A stretch of 64,000 nucleotides of DNA from Cytophaga sp. FL35 (GCF_014349235.1 NZ_JACSOH010000004.1:1-64000); one strand, 5' to 3'; shown: positions 1 through 9,349, numbered from the stretch's first letter. The notes: generated by a model not told the origin, from the sequence alone. Translations and numbers: made by a program.

Positions 1-73
1 GCTGGTTGCTGGTTGCTGGTTGCTGGTTGCTGGTTGCTGGTTGCTGGTTGCTGGTTGCTGGTTGCTGGTTGCT
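1..73. repeat. heptanucleotide tandem array (GCTGGTT)n, cut by window edge
   Basis: About ten perfect copies of the 7-mer GCTGGTT run from the first base to about position 73. On the minus strand, which is the coding strand of the neighbouring genes, this reads as an A/C-rich AACCAGC repeat. It lies downstream of the last ATPase gene, in the place where the other arrays of this locus sit in front of the next gene. This suggests that another gene of the cluster lies beyond the left edge. The unit differs from the internal arrays (GTTGGTT or GTTCGTT) by one or two bases. Confidence 0.9.
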
Positions 74-266
74 ATGAAGCAAAAAAAATTCAATACTCAT
101 ATCTCAATACTTATAACTTTTAATCAACAACTCTTTCTTCTTAAGTCATAAGTCTTACGTCCTAGTTCGTTGCGAAAAAAATCCCGCTACTTACAACTCA
201 ATACTCACACCTAAACACTCATAACTTTTAACTACTAATTTTAAACTTTTAACCTGGAAGTCAGTA
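74..266. other. AT-rich non-coding spacer downstream of the second ATPase gene
   Basis: I see no gene here. The stretch is pyrimidine-rich on the plus strand and repeats phrases such as 'caatactcatatctcaata' and 'acttttaact'. The same phrases occur in the spacers at 1034-1293, 3801-4052, 6594-6796 and 9357-9505, so it belongs to the same spacer family. Confidence 0.7.
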
Positions 267-929
267 TTAAATCATCCTGCCATCAAGTAAATTGATGATT
301 CTTTTACCGTAGGCGGCGTTTTTCTCGGAATGTGTCACTTGTATTATCGTGACTCCTTCATCATTCAATTGTTTAAAGAGTTGCATGATTTCCTCCCCTT
401 GAGCGGAATTTAAATTTCCGGTAGGTTCATCGGCTAAAATCAATTTGGGCTTACTTATCAAAGCCCTAGCGACCCCCACCAATTGCTGTTGTCCACCACT
501 TAACTGAGTGGGAAACAAGTCTTTTTTCCCTACTATATTAAACCGGTCGAGCATATCGGCTACCATTGCCTTTCGCTCCGATGAGGAATGTTTTTTATAC
601 AACAGGGGCATTTCCAAATTCTCGTACACCGTAAGTTCGTCAATCAAATGATACGCTTGAAAAACAAAACCAATGTATTGTTTGTATAAATTGGCTCGAT
701 GCTTCTCTTTGAGCTGATGAACGGATTCCCCCAAAAATTGGTATTCCCCTTCATCAAAATCATCTAACATTCCGATAACGTTGAGCAGCGTTGACTTTCC
801 CGAACCTGATGGCCCCATAATGGAAATAAATTCACCCTCCTCTACTTTTAGATTGACATCCTTTAACAAAAAGACCCGTTGACCTCCCTGTTGCACCCAT
901 TTAAAAATATTCTTTAATTCTAGTATCAT
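267..929 (-). CDS. ABC transporter ATP-binding protein, MacB/LolD type, second and partly degenerate copy
   Basis: This is a 220-residue nucleotide-binding subunit that should power the adjacent FtsX-type permeases at the inner membrane. The Walker A motif GPSGSGKST, the Q-loop, the Walker B LILADEPTG with its catalytic Glu, and the H-loop VTHS are all present. Two positions deviate from the family: the signature reads LSGGQQQLV, where LSGGQQQRV is usual, and the D-loop reads GNLNS, where GNLDS is usual. I chose the start at 929 (MILELKN) because the reading frame extends upstream only by translating the 7-bp array as Asn/Gln/Pro/Thr repeats, which is not a plausible N-terminus. It is the last gene of the locus inside the window and pairs with the canonical ATPase at 12193-12888. 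Confidence 0.9.
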   Translation of the reverse strand: MILELKNIFKWVQQGGQRVFLLKDVNLKVEEGEFISIMGPSGSGKSTLLNVIGMLDDFDEGEYQFLGESVHQLKEKHRANLYKQYIGFVFQAYHLIDELTVYENLEMPLLYKKHSSSERKAMVADMLDRFNIVGKKDLFPTQLSGGQQQLVGVARALISKPKLILADEPTGNLNSAQGEEIMQLFKQLNDEGVTIIQVTHSEKNAAYGKRIINLLDGRMI

Positions 930-1031
930 ACGTTGTTCGTTGTTCGTTGTTCGTTGTTGGTTGTTGGTTGTTGGTTGTTGGTTGTTGGTTGTTGGTTGTT
1001 GGTTGTTGGTTGTTGGTTGTTGGTTGTTGGT
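930..1031. repeat. heptanucleotide tandem array (GTTCGTT then GTTGGTT)
   Basis: Starting one base upstream of the ATPase start codon, about 14 units of 7 bp run without a break. The first few are GTTCGTT and the rest GTTGGTT. Read as mRNA of the downstream gene, this gives a C/A-rich leader of the CAACCAA type with no stop codon in the ATPase frame. The remaining 1032-1293 is an AT-rich spacer of the family seen between all the permease genes; I see no gene in it. Confidence 0.9.
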
Positions 1032-1293
1032 AAGGAAAAAATCAAAATACTCACATCTCAATTCTTATAACTTTTAATCAATCGCTCTTTCTTCTTAAGT
1101 CCTATGTCATAAAGAAAAGCTTATTGCTCATCTCTCATAACTATTAACTCCTAACTTTTAACTTTCAACCAATAATTCCCACGTCTTACGTCCTATGTCA
1201 ATATTCAACCTTCTTATTTATAAAACATTCTCAATACTCACATCTCAACACTCATAACTATTCACTTATAACTTTTAACTATAAACTATAGAC
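1032..1293. repeat. homologous AT-rich spacer, copy 1
   Basis: This is a non-coding stretch between the fourth permease and the last ATPase. It shares a block with the spacers at 3801-4052, 6594-6796 and 9357-9505: a phrase close to 'aaaacattctcaatactcac' followed by 'ataactattcacttataact' directly downstream of each permease stop codon. The similarity outside coding sequence suggests gene-plus-spacer duplication. Confidence 0.75.
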
Positions 1294-3693
1294 TCACTCC
1301 GTTCGCAAACTCTTTATCGGATTGGCACTCGCGGCCTTAATGGCCTGAAAACTCACCGTTAAAATGGTAATTGCCATGGCCCCTACAACTGCCAAAAGAA
1401 ATATCCACCACTCCAATAAGACCCGATACGGATAATCTTGCAGCCAGCCGTTCATCACATAATAAGCAATGGGAATAGCGATAAAACAAGATATCACCAC
1501 CAACTTTAAAAAGTCTTTGGAGAGCATGTTCCAAACATTAAAGACCGAAGCTCCAAGCACTTTACGTACCCCAATTTCTTTTTTGCGTTGCTCCGCTACG
1601 TACGAAGTGAGTCCGAATAGCCCCAAACAACTTATGAGAATGGCCAATGCCGTAAATATGGCCGACAAGGTTCCAATACGCTCTTCGGAAGCGAACTTTT
1701 CTCCGTATTCAGTATCTACAAAATCATATTGAAAAGGAATATCGGGGAAGTGGATCTTAAACACGTTCTCAATAGTGGCAATATTCCCACTGGCACTTCT
1801 ATCGGGATTCAACCGTAAATTATAGAAGCTTTGATTCCCATGCTTATCAAAAGCATAAATGCCTTGTTTTACAGGCTCATAAGGAGATTGAGCAATCATA
1901 TCTTGCACCACTCCTATGATTTTCATGGGAGGAAATGGGTCTTCTATGTCTTCATCTTTAATAAATGTACCGACAGGGTTGGTCAGCCCCATATATTTTT
2001 TGGCGGTTTCATTGATTAAAACGGCATTGGAATCCGATGCCAATTCCCGATTAAAATCACGGCCCTCTAAAATTTTAAGGTTGAGCGATTTGGCGTACTC
2101 AGGGGTTACTTCCGTCCAAGCTATATCTTCTTGAAAGCTATCGGGTTTTCCATCCCACGTAAATCCTCCTCTGTTGGACCATATTTGAGTAGTAGGGGCA
2201 CTGGAAGCGGACATTTCAACTACAGCTCCGGACTTGATAAATTCGTTGCGCATCAACTCATATTTCCCTTCAAAATCGGTACTCATTACGGGCACCTGTA
2301 CCAAACCTTCAGCATCATAACCCACAGGTCTATTCTTGGCATGGTTAATTTGCTGCATAACTATGACCGTACCAATGATAAATGCCACCGAAACAGTAAA
2401 TTGCAATACCACTAAAATTTTTCGTGGGAGACCGGCATATTTTCCTGCAGCAAGGGTTCCCTTTAGTACATCTACCGGTTTAAATGACGATAGATACAGG
2501 GCAGGATAGCTTCCTGCCAAAAGAGAAGTGAACAATATAAAGGCAATAGAAATCAACCAAAATTGTCCGTTTTGCCATGGAAATGCGATTTCTTTTCTGG
2601 CCAAATCATTAAAGCCATCCAAAAGAAGCAAGACCAATATTACCGCTAACACAAAGGCAAAAAGCGTTACGAGAAAAGATTCGCTTAGAAATTGGTTAAT
2701 AATCTGATTGCGTTGCGAACCAATGGATTTTCGAATGCCTACTTCTTTAGCTCGTTTTTCGGAACGGGCCGTACTTAAATTCATAAAATTGATACAGGCC
2801 AACAGAAGTACGAAGGCCCCAATAATGGCAAAAAGCCAAACATATTTTATCCTGCCGCCTACCTGCTGACCGTTTTGAAAATTGCTTCGCAGATACCAAT
2901 CTTCCATGGGCAATAAGAACAATTTTGGCTCAAACTCGGCTTCATCACCACTTTCATTCTTTTTAACGTCTTCAATGGTCTCCGTTACCTGATCCATGGT
3001 ACTGTTTTCAGGAATCTCGGCAAATAACTGAAAAGAGTTATTGCCCCACTGATCTTCTGCGTTTTTGATCCACTCAAAGACGGTCAAGTATTTTTCCCAA
3101 GGAAGAATGAATTGCAAATCGTTAAAGGAATTGTTTACCGGAATATCTTCATAAACAGCTGTTACCTCGGCATCAAATTGACTATTCACTTTTACTACTT
3201 TCCCAATAGGTTCCTCTTCCCCAAAAAGGGCATCCGCCACGGATTTGGAAAGCATTATGGCGTTTATTTTTCTTAGTCCGTCTTTTTCCCCCTTGAGAAT
3301 GTTCAAATCCAACATATCAGGTGCTCCCTCCTGCATGTAATTACCTTCTTTAGAGAGGCTTTTTTTACCATAATTTAGATACAAGGGGGTTGTCCAAGAG
3401 GCCATAACCAGATGTTCAAAGTTATCGCCATAACCTTCCCTTAAGGCAAATTCCAAAGGACGAGGAATGGCCGGCCCTGTACCAACCTGACCGTTAAAGG
3501 TCTGTGACTGATAAATTTGGGCTATTCGGCTTTTCTTTTTGAAATAATCATTGTGGGACAATTCATCATGCACCCATAAACCGATAATTAGGGTTACCGC
3601 CATTCCCAAAGCCAGACCACCAATATTTATAATAGAATAACCTTTGTTTTTCATTAGTTTCCTCCAGGCGATTTTTAAATAATTTTTTATCAT
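1294..3693 (-). CDS. FtsX/MacB-type ABC transporter permease, paralog 4
   Basis: This 799-residue inner-membrane permease has the duplicated layout of large Bacteroidota MacB-like permeases. One membrane helix near residues 20-42 is followed by a MacB-type periplasmic domain, a cluster of helices at about 285-400, another helix at about 425-447, a second periplasmic domain to about 670, and three C-terminal helices. Each half carries an FtsX signature, visible as 'KEVGIRKSIGSQ' near 315 and 'KEIGVRKVLGAS' near 710. It ends in NPIKSLRTE, almost the same tail as its three neighbours. This type of permease works by mechanotransmission, moving substrates from the periplasm through a TolC channel rather than across the inner membrane. 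The substrate cannot be read from the sequence; antibiotics, peptides or lipids are possible. Confidence 0.93.
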   Translation of the reverse strand: MIKNYLKIAWRKLMKNKGYSIINIGGLALGMAVTLIIGLWVHDELSHNDYFKKKSRIAQIYQSQTFNGQVGTGPAIPRPLEFALREGYGDNFEHLVMASWTTPLYLNYGKKSLSKEGNYMQEGAPDMLDLNILKGEKDGLRKINAIMLSKSVADALFGEEEPIGKVVKVNSQFDAEVTAVYEDIPVNNSFNDLQFILPWEKYLTVFEWIKNAEDQWGNNSFQLFAEIPENSTMDQVTETIEDVKKNESGDEAEFEPKLFLLPMEDWYLRSNFQNGQQVGGRIKYVWLFAIIGAFVLLLACINFMNLSTARSEKRAKEVGIRKSIGSQRNQIINQFLSESFLVTLFAFVLAVILVLLLLDGFNDLARKEIAFPWQNGQFWLISIAFILFTSLLAGSYPALYLSSFKPVDVLKGTLAAGKYAGLPRKILVVLQFTVSVAFIIGTVIVMQQINHAKNRPVGYDAEGLVQVPVMSTDFEGKYELMRNEFIKSGAVVEMSASSAPTTQIWSNRGGFTWDGKPDSFQEDIAWTEVTPEYAKSLNLKILEGRDFNRELASDSNAVLINETAKKYMGLTNPVGTFIKDEDIEDPFPPMKIIGVVQDMIAQSPYEPVKQGIYAFDKHGNQSFYNLRLNPDRSASGNIATIENVFKIHFPDIPFQYDFVDTEYGEKFASEERIGTLSAIFTALAILISCLGLFGLTSYVAEQRKKEIGVRKVLGASVFNVWNMLSKDFLKLVVISCFIAIPIAYYVMNGWLQDYPYRVLLEWWIFLLAVVGAMAITILTVSFQAIKAASANPIKSLRTE

Positions 3694-3725
3694 GATGATT
3701 GTTTATTGATTGATGATGCTTGTTA

Positions 3726-3800
3726 GTTCGTTGTTGGTTGTTGGTTGTTGGTTGTTGGTTGTTGGTTGTTGGTTGTTGGTTGTTGGTTGTTGGTTGTTGG
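3726..3800. repeat. heptanucleotide tandem array (GTTGGTT)n in front of permease paralog 4
   Basis: About ten units of 7 bp, nearly all GTTGGTT, start some 30 bp upstream of the start codon at 3693. The bases between array and gene ('attgattgatgatgcttg') resemble the equivalent stretch in front of the other permeases. Confidence 0.9.
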
Positions 3801-4052
3801 TAGGGAAAATGATCATCATTTAAATTCCTACTATGACTAACAACTTTTAACTATTATCTTCTAACTTTCAGATCTTAATTCTAACGTTTTACTTCTCTAA
3901 TCTCTAATCTCTCGTCTCTCGTCCTACGTCCTACGTCCTACATCATATATCCTAGGTCAATTTTCAACCTCCTTGTTCGTAAAACATTCTCAATGCTCAC
4001 ATCTCCATACTCCTAACTATTCACTTATAACTTTTAACTATTAACTACAAAC
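3801..4052. repeat. homologous AT-rich spacer, copy 2
   Basis: This non-coding spacer between permease paralogs 3 and 4 is closely similar to 6594-6796. Both begin with 'ggaaaatgatcatcattta' and contain 'cacttttaactattatctt'-like phrases, 'ctctcgtctctcgtc' and 'tacgtcctacgtc'. Its last 100 bases match copy 4 at 9418-9500, including 'caacctccttgttcgtaaaa'. I see no gene, promoter or terminator that I can defend. Confidence 0.75.
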
Positions 4053-6485
4053 TCACTCCGTTCGCAAACTCTTTACCGGATCCGAAATCGCAGCTTTAAT
4101 ACTTTGAAAACTGACCGTAACCACCGAAATAAACACCGCTGCAAAGGCTGCCAAAACAGGTATCCACCAAGGAATATCAATTCGGTAACTAAAGTCTTGA
4201 AGCCATCTGTTCATGGCGAAATAACCTAATGGCAATGCGACCAATACAGAAAGCCCCACGAGCTTTAGAAAATCCAGTGTCAGCTTATAGGTGATTTGTG
4301 CCACGCTGGCCCCCAACACCTTGCGAACCCCTATTTCCTTTGTACGTTTTTGGGCATTGAAAGCAGCCAATCCAAAAAGACCCAAACAGGCTATAAGAAT
4401 GGACAGAATGGTAAATACGATAAAAATATGTCCTAATCTTTGCTCCATTTGATAAGTATCATTGAAAGATTCGTCCATGAAATAATAGTCGAAAGACTGG
4501 CTGGGCACCAGTTCGTTCCAAATACTTTCTATTTGGGCAATACTCGAACTAAAATCCCCCGGTTTTAATTTAACCACCATGGAATTGGATAAATCTCCCA
4601 ATACCATATTCCACGCTCCAATTTCATTGCGAAGGGATTCAAAATGAAAATTCTTGACTACCCCAACTACGGTGTAAAACGCAGCGCCATCATTTCCTAA
4701 ATCGCTTGAAAATCTCTTTCCTAGTACCTCATCCGCCGTTTTACCCATTTTAGCCAAGGCACTTTCATTGATAATCATAGCTAAAGAATCAGTAGGAAAG
4801 TCTCTGCTAAAATCCCTGCCGGCCACAACTTCTAAATCTAAAGTAGACGCGTAATCGTGGTCTACAAACCACCGTTGCATCTGTACGGCATACTCTTGAT
4901 CGGTTACTCCTTCCTCAAAATAAGAATTATCACTCCTATTGGAAGGTGTAGGTAAATAGCTGCTCAAGGTGGCATTTTCTACGGAACCCAGGTTTTTCAC
5001 CTGCTCCTTGAACGCCTGTCTCTGATTACCAAGGGTAAAAATATCATTAAGCACCAATACTTGTTCTTTGGAATACCCCAAATCCTTACCTTGAATGTAT
5101 TGTAGTTGATGATAGATGACCAAAGTGCCCACAATGAGGAATACCGAAATCGCAAATTGAGTGACGACCAATGCACTTCTTACCCGGCTTCCGCCAATAC
5201 TTTGCTCTCCACTGCCCTTGAGCACTTTCGCAGGTCTAAAGCGAGACATAAAAAAGGCAGGATACCACCCCGAAAGTAAGCCGAGAAAAATACTTCCAAT
5301 CAAAAGAAGCAACCAAAAAACAGGACTATTAAAAGGCATCACTATTTCTTTACCTGCCAACTCATTAAAATAGGGCAACGCGGAAATGGCCAATAGCAAT
5401 GCGACTACTAAAGAGGCAAAACTGATGAGACCCGCCTCCGTTAAAAACTGGCTGACCAGACTTTGTTTTTTAGAACCCAAGGTTTTTCGAATGCCGACTT
5501 CTTTGGCCCTTTTTAAAGAGTGTGCCGTAGATAGGTTCATAAAGTTGACACTGGCCAATATGAGCAAAAACAAACCAATGGAAGCCAGAATATAGATGTT
5601 TTCGATTCTACCGTTCTGACTCAATTCTATATGCCGATTGGAATGTAAGTGAATATCTTCCAACCCCGTTGTACTATAACGAACGTAATTGCCCGAGGCT
5701 AGAAAAGACTCTTCGGTAATACCGGGATAGTAACTTTGTACGGAGGGAATCAAATGCGAGGACACTAAGGATTGTAAAGGAGCCTGAAAATTCTCAATAG
5801 AATAATCAGGTACCATTTTTACGAACGTAAAGTAGTTATGACTTCCCCATTGGGTTGACCGGGAGTCTTCAAAACCCAACATGGACATAAAAACGGTGTG
5901 TTCACGCAGTAAGGAGTTTTGGGGCATATCCTCTACTACACCGGCAACCGTATAGACTTCCTCATTGTTCAACCTAACGGTTTTACCCAAAGCTTCGGAA
6001 TCTTTAAAATACTTCTGGGCGGTACTTTTGGTAAGCACCAAGGCATTGCTATTTTCCAAGGCGGATTGCACATCTCCTTCCAAAAATTGTAGCCCAAAAA
6101 ACGAAAAGAAATTAGGGTCTACGTAAGCGGACCTATCCTCTTTACCGTTGGCTTTGGAGTTTTCCCTTGAAATTAATAGGCTTCCCCAATTTCGTATCCG
6201 CGTTACCGTTTCTACCTGATCAAAATCCTTCTCCAAAACAGAAGCCATAGGCGCAGCGGTTTCAGCCATGTTCATTACCGCACCTCCAAATTTTATATCG
6301 GCATTCACCCTATAGATTCTTTCTGAATCAGCGAACATGGTATCATAACTTAGTTCATCATAGATATATAGGGTAATTAAAATGGCTCCCGCCATACCAA
6401 TGGCCAAACCGAACACATTTAGAGAGGTAATAAAAGGTTGCTTTTTGAGGCTCCTCCAGGCAATTTTTATATAGTTTTTAAACAT
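4053..6485 (-). CDS. FtsX/MacB-type ABC transporter permease, paralog 3
   Basis: This 810-residue permease starts MFKNYIKIAWRSLKKQ, the N-terminal pattern that precedes the first membrane helix (about 22-43) in all four paralogs. A MacB-type periplasmic region spans about 50-280. It is followed by an FtsX signature (KEVGIRKTLGSK near 325), several helices, a second periplasmic region and a second signature (KEIGVRKVLGAS near 720). The C-terminus is DPVKSLRTE. It sits between two other permeases of the same type on the same strand, each separated by 200-360 bp of repeat-rich spacer rather than by the usual short operon gaps. It probably shares the TolC and HlyD partners encoded upstream in the locus. 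Confidence 0.93.
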   Translation of the reverse strand: MFKNYIKIAWRSLKKQPFITSLNVFGLAIGMAGAILITLYIYDELSYDTMFADSERIYRVNADIKFGGAVMNMAETAAPMASVLEKDFDQVETVTRIRNWGSLLISRENSKANGKEDRSAYVDPNFFSFFGLQFLEGDVQSALENSNALVLTKSTAQKYFKDSEALGKTVRLNNEEVYTVAGVVEDMPQNSLLREHTVFMSMLGFEDSRSTQWGSHNYFTFVKMVPDYSIENFQAPLQSLVSSHLIPSVQSYYPGITEESFLASGNYVRYSTTGLEDIHLHSNRHIELSQNGRIENIYILASIGLFLLILASVNFMNLSTAHSLKRAKEVGIRKTLGSKKQSLVSQFLTEAGLISFASLVVALLLAISALPYFNELAGKEIVMPFNSPVFWLLLLIGSIFLGLLSGWYPAFFMSRFRPAKVLKGSGEQSIGGSRVRSALVVTQFAISVFLIVGTLVIYHQLQYIQGKDLGYSKEQVLVLNDIFTLGNQRQAFKEQVKNLGSVENATLSSYLPTPSNRSDNSYFEEGVTDQEYAVQMQRWFVDHDYASTLDLEVVAGRDFSRDFPTDSLAMIINESALAKMGKTADEVLGKRFSSDLGNDGAAFYTVVGVVKNFHFESLRNEIGAWNMVLGDLSNSMVVKLKPGDFSSSIAQIESIWNELVPSQSFDYYFMDESFNDTYQMEQRLGHIFIVFTILSILIACLGLFGLAAFNAQKRTKEIGVRKVLGASVAQITYKLTLDFLKLVGLSVLVALPLGYFAMNRWLQDFSYRIDIPWWIPVLAAFAAVFISVVTVSFQSIKAAISDPVKSLRTE

Positions 6486-6512
6486 GACTTTTGTTTTTTG
6501 ATGATGATGGTC

Positions 6513-6593
6513 TTCGTTGTTCGTTGTTCGTTGTTCGTTGTTCGTTGTTCGTTGTTCGTTGTTCGTTGTTCGTTGTTCGTTGTTCGTTGTTCG
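6513..6593. repeat. heptanucleotide tandem array (GTTCGTT)n in front of permease paralog 3
   Basis: Eleven or so uninterrupted copies of GTTCGTT end in 'cgtaagg', the same exit sequence as in the other arrays. Here every unit has C at the position that is G in the arrays at 950-1031 and 3730-3800. The arrays have therefore been homogenised within themselves, as expected for slippage or unequal exchange. Confidence 0.9.
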
Positions 6594-6796
6594 TAAGGAA
6601 AATGATCATCATTTAACTTCCCACTATGACTCACAACTTTTAACTATTATCTTCTAACTTCCAGATTTTAATTTTAACGTTTTACTTCTCTAATCTCTCG
6701 TCTCTCGTCTTACGTCCTACGTCAATTTTTAACCCTTTTATTTTTAAAACATTCTCAATACTCACATCTCCATACTCATAACTATTAACAATAGAC
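6594..6796. repeat. homologous AT-rich spacer, copy 3
   Basis: This non-coding spacer lies between permease paralogs 2 and 3. It is nearly the same as copy 2 in its first half and shares the 'aaaacattctcaatactcac' block in its second half. The array 6513-6593 and this spacer together fill the gap of about 310 bp; I see nothing else in it. Confidence 0.75.
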
Positions 6797-9271
6797 TCAC
6801 TCCGTTCGTAAACTTTTAACCGGGTTCGTAGTTGCAGCCTTAATGGCTTGATAGCTAACGGTGACCAAGGCAATTAATAAGGACGCCAATCCAGTGGCAA
6901 TAAATACCCACCAAGGTATTGAAATCCTATAAGCAAAATCTTGTAACCAATTGTTCATAAAATACGCCGCAATTGGGGATGAAATCAATAGTGCAATCAT
7001 TACCAGTTTAACAAAATCGATCGCCAATAATTGGAGTATTTCTGCCATACTGGCCCCAAGAACTTTTCTGACACCAATTTCCTTAGCTTTTTGCTGTGCG
7101 GTAAATGCTATTAACCCTAGTAGACCTATACATGCGATGAATATGGATAAAAATGCAAAAACACCAAACAACGTCGCCTGTCGTTTCTCTGCGATGTAGG
7201 CGGTGTTCAAATCGTCATCCAAAAAAGAAAACTCAAACGGAACTGTAGGCTCATAATCATTCCATTTTCGCTCAAGAATTTCCAAAATCTTTTTTGGACT
7301 GCCAGACTTTAATTTCAAAGAAATGAAAGAAGTGCCGCTATCGTAACTTTTAGATTGGTCAGAAAACAATGCAAAAGGGGCAATTCTACTATGTAAAGAC
7401 TGAAGATTAAAGTCTTTTACCACACCAATGACCGTATAGGACTCATTTTTCCCCCCGGGATATTGAATTCGTTTACCAACCGGATTCTTCCACCCAATCT
7501 GTTTTGCAGTGGCTTCATTGATGATTACAGATAATGAATCGTTGAACTTTTTATCAAAACTCCTTCCTTCGGCCATTTCAAAGCCCAAAGTGGTTATGAA
7601 TTGATTGTCTACCAAATAAGATTCCAATAGGATATCCTTGGCAATGTTCTCATTTTCATTAGTTACTTCGGGAAAGTAAAAATCACCAAATGTACCATGG
7701 GTAATCATACTTGATGATATACTTGCACTTTTAATCTCGGTAAGGGAAGCCAATTCATTACGGAAAGTTTCTTCTTGATCACCCAATTTTTCTGTATGGT
7801 GCAGAACCACTATATTTTCTTTATTGTACCCCAAGTCTTTATTTTGGGCGTATTTCAATTGTAGATAGACAATTGATGTGGCAATGATCATGATAGTGGC
7901 AACGGCAAACTGAAAAACAACCAATCCGTTTCTTACAAAACTGTTTTTAGGATTTGTAGTGTTCTGAACTCCTTTGAGAACTTGTACCGGTTTGAATGCG
8001 GTAAGGTAAAATGCGGGGTAGGTACCAGCCAAAAGTGTGGTTAGAAAAGTTAAGCCCAATAGAAACATCCATATTTCCGTTTCAAAAATATAGACCAATG
8101 AAATATTCTTGCCCGATATTTCATTGAACATGGGCAGCACAGACCATACCAATAATAATGAAAGCAAACTGGCTATTGCCGTATATAAAAAAGCTTCCAC
8201 CAAAAATTGTCGAATCAATTGCAATCTAAAAGAACCCAGTACTTTTCTTATTCCAATCTCCTTACTTCTTTTAACCGATTGGGCCGTGGCCAGATTAGTG
8301 AAATTCACACAGGCCAAAATGATGATAAAGAGTGCAATGGCACCAAAAATGTATAAGTTTTTTAAGCTATTTTGTTCGGTAATGATTGACTCAATACCAT
8401 CAGACCTCAAATGAATTTCAGGCAAGGCTTGTAAATGAAAGTTCCAACGGTTTCCTTTTTCCAAAAACTCATTAAAAGGCTGCCCGATACGGTCAAAAGC
8501 GCTTGCTCCGTGGGTCTTGACCATAGCAGGAAACTTTTCTTCTAAATTGGCAATTGACTTAGGGTTGTTAACAGCGTTTTTACTCAACTTTACGTAGGTA
8601 GCCATATTCAACCACACCCAACTCCAATCAAAATACGTGACATTGCCAAAATTTTCAACAGGCATCAGCATATCAAATTCTACCGAAGCCGATAACTTGT
8701 CCATATCTTTCAATATACCCGTTACTTTTAGTGGTTTTCTTTTAGAACCGTAATAAAGGGTTTTACCCATGGGATTAGCATTGCCAAAATATTTTTGGGC
8801 AACAGTCTGGGTGAGCACAATACTGTTTGGATCGGTCAAACAGGTCTTTGGGTTTCCACTCAATAAAGGATATGTCAATATTTCCAAAAAATTGGGGTCA
8901 ACACCAAAAACAGCATCTTCATTAAAAACATTTTTGGTGGAACCATCGCTATATTCAACTATGTCAGCTCCTGGTCTATAGAGCCTTGTATAGGCTTCAA
9001 CCTCTGGGTATAATTCTACCATGGTGCGGCCTACCGGGGGAGGGGTATAACCCGCAAAAAATTCCTCGGCGCCCATTTTAGCGTCAATATTGATTCTGTA
9101 TACTTGTTCTGCATCTTCAACAAACTGATCATAACGCAACTCATCGGCTATATACAAGGCTATCAATAGCACCGAACCCAATCCCAAACTAAGTCCGGAG
9201 ATATTTATAATGCTATTTCTTTTGTATCGAAAGGCATTTCTAAGCGCAATTTTTAAATAGTTTTTAAACAT
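6797..9271 (-). CDS. FtsX/MacB-type ABC transporter permease, paralog 2
   Basis: This is an 824-residue permease with the same two-half layout as its neighbours: first helix near 20-45, periplasmic domain, helices near 310-440, FtsX signature KEIGIRKVLGSF near 345, a second periplasmic domain, the signature KEIGVRKVLGAS near 735, and the C-terminus NPVKSLRTE. I placed the start at 9271 (MFKNYLKIALRN) because the other permeases begin at this methionine. The upstream extension would translate repeat-derived sequence (NQQRTTNN and a His run). Its periplasmic domains differ clearly from those of the other paralogs while the membrane and C-terminal parts stay alike. This suggests that the paralogs diverged in what they bind. 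Confidence 0.93.
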   Translation of the reverse strand: MFKNYLKIALRNAFRYKRNSIINISGLSLGLGSVLLIALYIADELRYDQFVEDAEQVYRINIDAKMGAEEFFAGYTPPPVGRTMVELYPEVEAYTRLYRPGADIVEYSDGSTKNVFNEDAVFGVDPNFLEILTYPLLSGNPKTCLTDPNSIVLTQTVAQKYFGNANPMGKTLYYGSKRKPLKVTGILKDMDKLSASVEFDMLMPVENFGNVTYFDWSWVWLNMATYVKLSKNAVNNPKSIANLEEKFPAMVKTHGASAFDRIGQPFNEFLEKGNRWNFHLQALPEIHLRSDGIESIITEQNSLKNLYIFGAIALFIIILACVNFTNLATAQSVKRSKEIGIRKVLGSFRLQLIRQFLVEAFLYTAIASLLSLLLVWSVLPMFNEISGKNISLVYIFETEIWMFLLGLTFLTTLLAGTYPAFYLTAFKPVQVLKGVQNTTNPKNSFVRNGLVVFQFAVATIMIIATSIVYLQLKYAQNKDLGYNKENIVVLHHTEKLGDQEETFRNELASLTEIKSASISSSMITHGTFGDFYFPEVTNENENIAKDILLESYLVDNQFITTLGFEMAEGRSFDKKFNDSLSVIINEATAKQIGWKNPVGKRIQYPGGKNESYTVIGVVKDFNLQSLHSRIAPFALFSDQSKSYDSGTSFISLKLKSGSPKKILEILERKWNDYEPTVPFEFSFLDDDLNTAYIAEKRQATLFGVFAFLSIFIACIGLLGLIAFTAQQKAKEIGVRKVLGASMAEILQLLAIDFVKLVMIALLISSPIAAYFMNNWLQDFAYRISIPWWVFIATGLASLLIALVTVSYQAIKAATTNPVKSLRTE

Positions 9272-9320
9272 GACTTTTGTTTTTTGATGATGATGATCGT
9301 TATTCGTTGTTCGTTGTTGG

Positions 9321-9349
9321 TTCATCTCGACTGCGCTCGATGTGACAGT
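9321..9349. repeat. REP-like imperfect hairpin, copy 1
   Basis: The element TTCATCTCGACTGCGCTCGA followed by TGTGACAG forms an imperfect hairpin, with CATC pairing GATG and the CGA/TCG arms around GCGCAG. It is inserted in a short heptad array, with GTTGTTGG on one side and GTTCGTTAAT on the other. The same element occurs at 11975-12003 and 12916-12943, always in this orientation and always in front of a gene of this locus. Similar short repeats are scattered through many flavobacterial genomes. Confidence 0.8.

Noticed and set aside
1-73. Possible CRISPR array
   Set aside because: The repeats are 7-bp tandem units without spacers; no cas genes are in the window.
930-1061. N-terminal extension of the second ATPase that translates the 7-bp array as Asn/Gln/Pro/Thr repeats
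   Set aside because: The extension is an accident of an array without stop codons; the conserved protein begins at MILELKN (929).
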